From Viridibacterium sp047600765 (GTDB lineage Bacteria > Pseudomonadota > Gammaproteobacteria > Burkholderiales > Rhodocyclaceae): DNA of 64,000 bases. Shown piece by piece: positions 60,749 to 64,000 of this stretch (position 1 is its first letter; each line of letters opens with the position of its first letter). The stretch is taken from positions 1,798,001 through 1,862,000 of the forward strand of contig JASGKF010000002.1 in NCBI GenBank assembly GCA_047600765.1, in the 5' to 3' direction. Position numbers and translations under genes: made by a program. The notes under the pieces were generated by a model, which was not told where the DNA came from, did not search any database, and saw only the letters and a list, made by a program, of their open reading frames with translations.

Positions 60749-63073
60749 TCAGGGCAGCGACACCTGTGTGGGCGTGCCGATGTTTTCGTCGTCGGGCGTG
60801 GTGTTGGTGCTGTCCGAGTCGCCGATCTTGCCGTTGCCCAGGTTGCCCGATTTGTTGCGGCCCCAGGTCCACACCGTGCCGTCGTTGCGTACGACAAAGA
60901 CATGGTTGGACGAACTGCCGCTATGCACCGAGCGCACATCGGTCCAGGTGCCGATGCGTACCGGCGACTTCACGTACAGTTGATCGCTGCTGGTCAGTAG
61001 TGCCTTCACTACGATGCTGCCGTCACCCACCGAGCCATACATGCTTTCGCCCCAGGACCACAGCGAACCGTCGGATTTGACGGCATAAGCCCCTTGGGCG
61101 CGTGCCGTGATGCTGCGCACATCGCTGAGGACCGACACGGGTGTCGCACGCACGCTCAGCGAACCATCGCCAACGCAGCCGGCGCGATTGACGCCCCAGG
61201 CCCACAACGACTTGTCACTGCGCAGGGCGAAGGCACAGCCATCACCGGCCGAGATGGCCGTGACACCGCTGAGGCCGGGGATCTTCGCCGGCGTGCTGAG
61301 CGTCTGATCGGACTTCACACCCTGGCCAAGGATGGCGCTCTGGTAGTCGCCGTAGCCCCAGGACCAGACCTCGCCGTTCTCGTCGAGCGCAAAGCTGCTG
61401 CAATAGCCCGCCGAGATCTGTTTGATCTTCACCGGGATGCTCACCGCGACAGGCTGCAGCACGTGGTATTGCGCGGGCGTGCTGCCAACCGAGACGCCGC
61501 AGTTCGCGGTCTGCGTGCTGCCGCCCTGACCAATTTGTCCGTTGTCGTTGGCGCCCCAGGCCCAGACCTGGCCTTCTGCCGTTAGTGCGAGGTTGTGGCG
61601 TCCGCCGCTGGCGATGGCGATGATGCGATGCAGATCGCCCAGCAACACAGGCGTGCCGTTGCCGTTGAGGTCCGTGACGGCTGAGCCATCGCCGCGCTGT
61701 CCGGCCTCGTTGGCGCCGAAGGACCACACACGGCCGCCCTTGTTGAGCGCCAGACTCTGGTAGCCGCCGGCACTCATGGCGACAAGCTCATCGGTCAGCG
61801 AGATGCCGGTATGGGTTGAATACTGTTGCGGGGCGTTATGCCCGACACCCATTTCACCTGCGCGGTTCGAGCCCCAGGCCCTGTTGAGGCCGTTGATCAC
61901 GCCCAGCGAGTGATAGGTGCCGGCGCCCAGCACGCGGCCGCTTGCTCCGTTGGCCAGCGGGCGGTTGTAGCCCAGCATCCATTCGTAGATATTCAGGCCG
62001 CTGGTATCGGGCAGGGCGGTCGTGGTGTTGAAGCGATTCGCCGGGTTGTAGGTGGTGCTCCAGGAGTCATGTCCAACGCCCGAGTATTCGGTCAGCAGCA
62101 CCTTCACCGGGTTTGGCTTGCATTGCACGCCGGCGGCCAGCCCGCCATTCAGCGCCGTCACAAATTCGCGCGAGATGTCGGGCGATACCGTGGTGTCAGC
62201 CGTACCGTGGAAGGCCCAGACCGGCAGCGCCTGGTTGGCCATGTTGCAGGCCGCTGCAGAGACCTTGTCGGCACCCGCGATCGGCACGATGGCGGCGAAC
62301 TCGGCCGCGAGGAAGCGCGTCGGGCTGGAGCGCTGGGCGCGTGCCGTGGCCCAGGTGACGCCACCGCCCATCGAGAGGCCGGTCAGGTAGATGCGCGAGG
62401 TGTCGACGCGCAGGGTGGCCTTGGCATGATCAAGCAGCTGGCGCACGCGGTTGACGCTCCACCAGCCATCCACCTGTGGCGATTGCGGCGACAGCACAAT
62501 GAAGCAGGACTTCTTGCCGTCGCGCGTGAAGCACATGTCATGGTTGGCCTTCACATGCTTGGGTGGCCCATGCGCGGTGATGCGCGCGTATTCGGTGGCG
62601 TCGGCCGTTGTGGCGTCGTTCTGCGAGCGTTCGCCCGAGCCGTGCAGGAAGATCAGCACGGGGTAGGTATCGCTGCTGCTGTCGTAATCGGCGGGCAGGT
62701 AGCGGTAGTAGCGCATGCGCGTCTGGCTGCCATCGCTGTTGTTGGTCATCAGAGCCTGCTGGGTCTGCCGTGCGCTGGGCTGCGTCGTGGCGCTGCTGGA
62801 GCCGCCCGAGGAATTGCTGGCGCTGCTGGATGACGACGAACTCGATGAGGACGAGCTGGAGAGGGGCGCCGAGGACGAGGAAGAAGAGACCGGCGCCAGG
62901 GAGGACGCGGAGCTGGAGCTCTTGGACGAAGACGCGCTGCTGGCTGCTGTGGAGGAGGCTGCGCCACCGCTGCCACTACCACCGCCTCCGCCACCGCCAC
63001 CGCCGCCACAGGCGCCGAGTGCGGCCAGCAGGGCCGCCATGGCGAGATGTCCCGCGAGATTCTTCGTGTTCAT
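60749..63073 (-). CDS. Esterase-RCC1 repeat lipoprotein inserted in the flagellar cluster
   Basis: A 774-residue lipoprotein from ATG 63073. Lipobox ALGAC (Cys22), ten Gly, then a Ser-rich linker to about residue 95. An alpha/beta hydrolase of PHB-depolymerase/feruloyl-esterase type follows, with LIFLHGSGERSQND, nucleophile Ser in TGLSMGGGV, Asp in FHGTADTTVS and His in SGVGHDSWS. The C-terminal about 380 residues form about six or seven RCC1 propeller repeats, each with a WxWG-type motif (e.g. GRVWSFGANEAGQRGDGS, GQVWAWGANDNGQIGQGG, GTVWTWGRNKSGNLGNG). It lies between fliN and fliO but behind the fliN terminator. Likely outer membrane or surface. Confidence 0.85.
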   Translation of the reverse strand: MNTKNLAGHLAMAALLAALGACGGGGGGGGGGSGSGGAASSTAASSASSSKSSSSASSLAPVSSSSSSAPLSSSSSSSSSSSSSASNSSGGSSSATTQPSARQTQQALMTNNSDGSQTRMRYYRYLPADYDSSSDTYPVLIFLHGSGERSQNDATTADATEYARITAHGPPKHVKANHDMCFTRDGKKSCFIVLSPQSPQVDGWWSVNRVRQLLDHAKATLRVDTSRIYLTGLSMGGGVTWATARAQRSSPTRFLAAEFAAIVPIAGADKVSAAACNMANQALPVWAFHGTADTTVSPDISREFVTALNGGLAAGVQCKPNPVKVLLTEYSGVGHDSWSTTYNPANRFNTTTALPDTSGLNIYEWMLGYNRPLANGASGRVLGAGTYHSLGVINGLNRAWGSNRAGEMGVGHNAPQQYSTHTGISLTDELVAMSAGGYQSLALNKGGRVWSFGANEAGQRGDGSAVTDLNGNGTPVLLGDLHRIIAIASGGRHNLALTAEGQVWAWGANDNGQIGQGGSTQTANCGVSVGSTPAQYHVLQPVAVSIPVKIKQISAGYCSSFALDENGEVWSWGYGDYQSAILGQGVKSDQTLSTPAKIPGLSGVTAISAGDGCAFALRSDKSLWAWGVNRAGCVGDGSLSVRATPVSVLSDVRSITARAQGAYAVKSDGSLWSWGESMYGSVGDGSIVVKALLTSSDQLYVKSPVRIGTWTDVRSVHSGSSSNHVFVVRNDGTVWTWGRNKSGNLGNGKIGDSDSTNTTPDDENIGTPTQVSLP

Positions 63074-63286
63074 CGACCTGACTCCGGCGCCTTGGGCGCG
63101 CTGTGCGCGGTGAGGGCCGAGTCCGTTGCGAAGGCTGGCGGCCGACATCGCTGCTTATTGGCTACTTATGGGATTTGCGTCGAAAGTATCAGCTTGACCG
63201 GCGACCGCAATGCCAAGCCGAAGAACGGTCTGCCTGCGCGGTGAGGGGCATGTCCAGGGCGCGGAGCGCGGCGTCGGGGCATGAAA

Positions 63287-63318
63287 AAGGCCCGGTCATC
63301 CGTGAGGAGCCGGGCCTT
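63287..63318 (-). terminator. Terminator downstream of fliN
   Basis: AAGGCCCGG and CCGGGCCTT form a 9-bp stem with a 14-base loop. On the minus strand it is followed by TTTTTC, so the fliM-fliN transcript likely ends here, before the lipoprotein gene. The rest of 63074-63346 holds the lipoprotein leader and nothing else recognised. Confidence 0.8.
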
Positions 63319-63346
63319 GTTCCCGCAATGCGGGTGGTCGGTCTGG

Positions 63347-63757
63347 TCAGGCGCGCAGTTTCTTGACGCGTTCGGACGGCGTGATGATGTCGGTCAGGCG
63401 GATACCGAACTTGTCGTTTACGACCACCACTTCGCCCTGGGCGATGAGGGTGCCATTGACCAGCACGTCCATGGGTTCGCCAGCGAGGGCGTCGAGCTCG
63501 ACCACCGAACCATGGGCCAGCTGCAGCAGGTTACGGATCGAGATGCGGGTGCGGCCGAGCTCAACCGTCAGCTGTACGGGAATGTCGAGGATCAGCTCGA
63601 AATCGTTCATCGAGCTGGGCTTGGCACCACCGCCGTCGAAGCTCTGGAAGGCGGCAGGCTGCGCGACGGGGGCACCCATGTCCTCCACCGCCTGCTCCTG
63701 CATGGCAGCGGCCCAATCGTCCTCTGTCACATCTGCTTCGTTGTCTGTATCAGCCAT
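63347..63757 (-). CDS. fliN: Flagellar motor switch protein FliN
   Basis: C-ring protein for rotation switching and export, 136 residues from ATG 63757 (MADTDNEADVTEDDWAAAMQ). The variable acidic N-terminus is followed by the conserved SpoA domain: LILDIPVQLTVELGRTRISI, then GSVVELDALAGEPMDVLVNG and GEVVVVNDKFGIRLTDIITP. The start overlaps the fliM stop by 8 bases. A terminator lies about 30 bases downstream. Confidence 0.96.
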   Translation of the reverse strand: MADTDNEADVTEDDWAAAMQEQAVEDMGAPVAQPAAFQSFDGGGAKPSSMNDFELILDIPVQLTVELGRTRISIRNLLQLAHGSVVELDALAGEPMDVLVNGTLIAQGEVVVVNDKFGIRLTDIITPSERVKKLRA

Positions 63758-64000
63758 GTTCGGATACTCCAAGTTTGGAGGCGACGGTGTCGATCTCCTT
63801 GTCTTCCGGCGCGATGAAGCGCTCCACCTTCAGGGCGTAGTGCCCGCCTTGCACGCCGTACTGGCATTCGAGGATGCCGACGCCGTCGACCGTGGCCTGG
63901 ATCGAGCCATCCATGTCGAGCGGAATCACGTCACCCGGTTTGAAATTGACGAGTTCTCGCAGGGTCACCGTGGCGGTCGCCAGTTGGGCGACCAGCTTGA
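63750..64000 (-). CDS. fliM: Flagellar motor switch protein FliM (partial, C-terminal)
   Basis: The C-terminal about 82 residues of FliM run in from the right edge. LRELVNFKPGDVIPLDMDGS and LECQYGVQGGHYALKVERFI belong to the SpoA domain that interacts with FliN. The stop at 63750 overlaps the fliN start. The CheY-P binding N-terminus and middle domain lie outside the window. Confidence 0.92.
   Translation of the reverse strand, partial: KLVAQLATATVTLRELVNFKPGDVIPLDMDGSIQATVDGVGILECQYGVQGGHYALKVERFIAPEDKEIDTVASKLGVSEHG

Overview
The window is about 64 kb of G+C-rich, gene-dense chromosome from a betaproteobacterium, probably in or near the Rhodocyclales. This rests on gene content: urtABCDE plus urease, bioF-H-C-D, DUF1841- and DUF2863-type proteins, a phasin, an E. 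coli-like rsx-nth cluster and a flagellar fliM-R block. The assignment is by recognition only; no database search was possible.

Layout. 1-9.6 kb (minus): a complete urea acquisition and hydrolysis operon, urtA-B-C-D-E then ureD-A-J-B-C, with ureC running off the left edge. Strong inverted repeats sit at the urtA/urtB, urtD/urtE and urtE/ureD junctions. 9.8-12.8 kb: an orphan exported helical protein, a small esterase and a serpin-like lipoprotein. 12.9-19.7 kb: a signalling island with a membrane diguanylate cyclase, a REC/LuxR response regulator, a very large NCS1-permease/histidine kinase/receiver hybrid and a divergent periplasmic binding protein. 19.7-31.2 kb: a HAD phosphatase, a DUF1841 protein, a secreted hydrolase, then an Rsx/Rnf electron transport operon (rsxA-B-C, a MocA-type oxidoreductase, rsxD, riboflavin synthase, rsxG, rsxE, nth), pyrD and a cation efflux gene. 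31.4-39.6 kb (plus): a tightly coupled type II secretion/type IV pilus-like operon (major pseudopilin, F, E, PilM/N/O/P-like proteins, a lipoprotein secretin and a second pseudopilin). 39.6-51.7 kb: clpB with a heat-shock promoter, phasin, DUF2863, biotin synthesis genes, an orphan TRAP binding protein, a large basic amino acid decarboxylase and dcd. 51.8-58.3 kb: a B12-binding radical SAM protein, tRNA-Leu(UAA), an output-less response regulator, an exported dienelactone hydrolase and minC-D-E plus a coupled small membrane protein. 58.3-64 kb (minus): fliM(partial)-fliN, an esterase-RCC1 lipoprotein, then fliO-P-Q-R.

Three expected housekeeping or core genes are broken as written: rsxB and gspE by a single extra base each, and clpB by an in-frame TGA. 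These may be sequencing errors or real lesions and should be checked first. The most interesting candidate systems are the transporter-kinase sensory island next to the urea operon, the compact liposecretin T2SS-like operon, the rsx operon carrying a riboflavin synthase gene, and the two poly-Gly/Ser-linker lipoproteins (serpin-like and esterase-RCC1), which could be surface-exposed.
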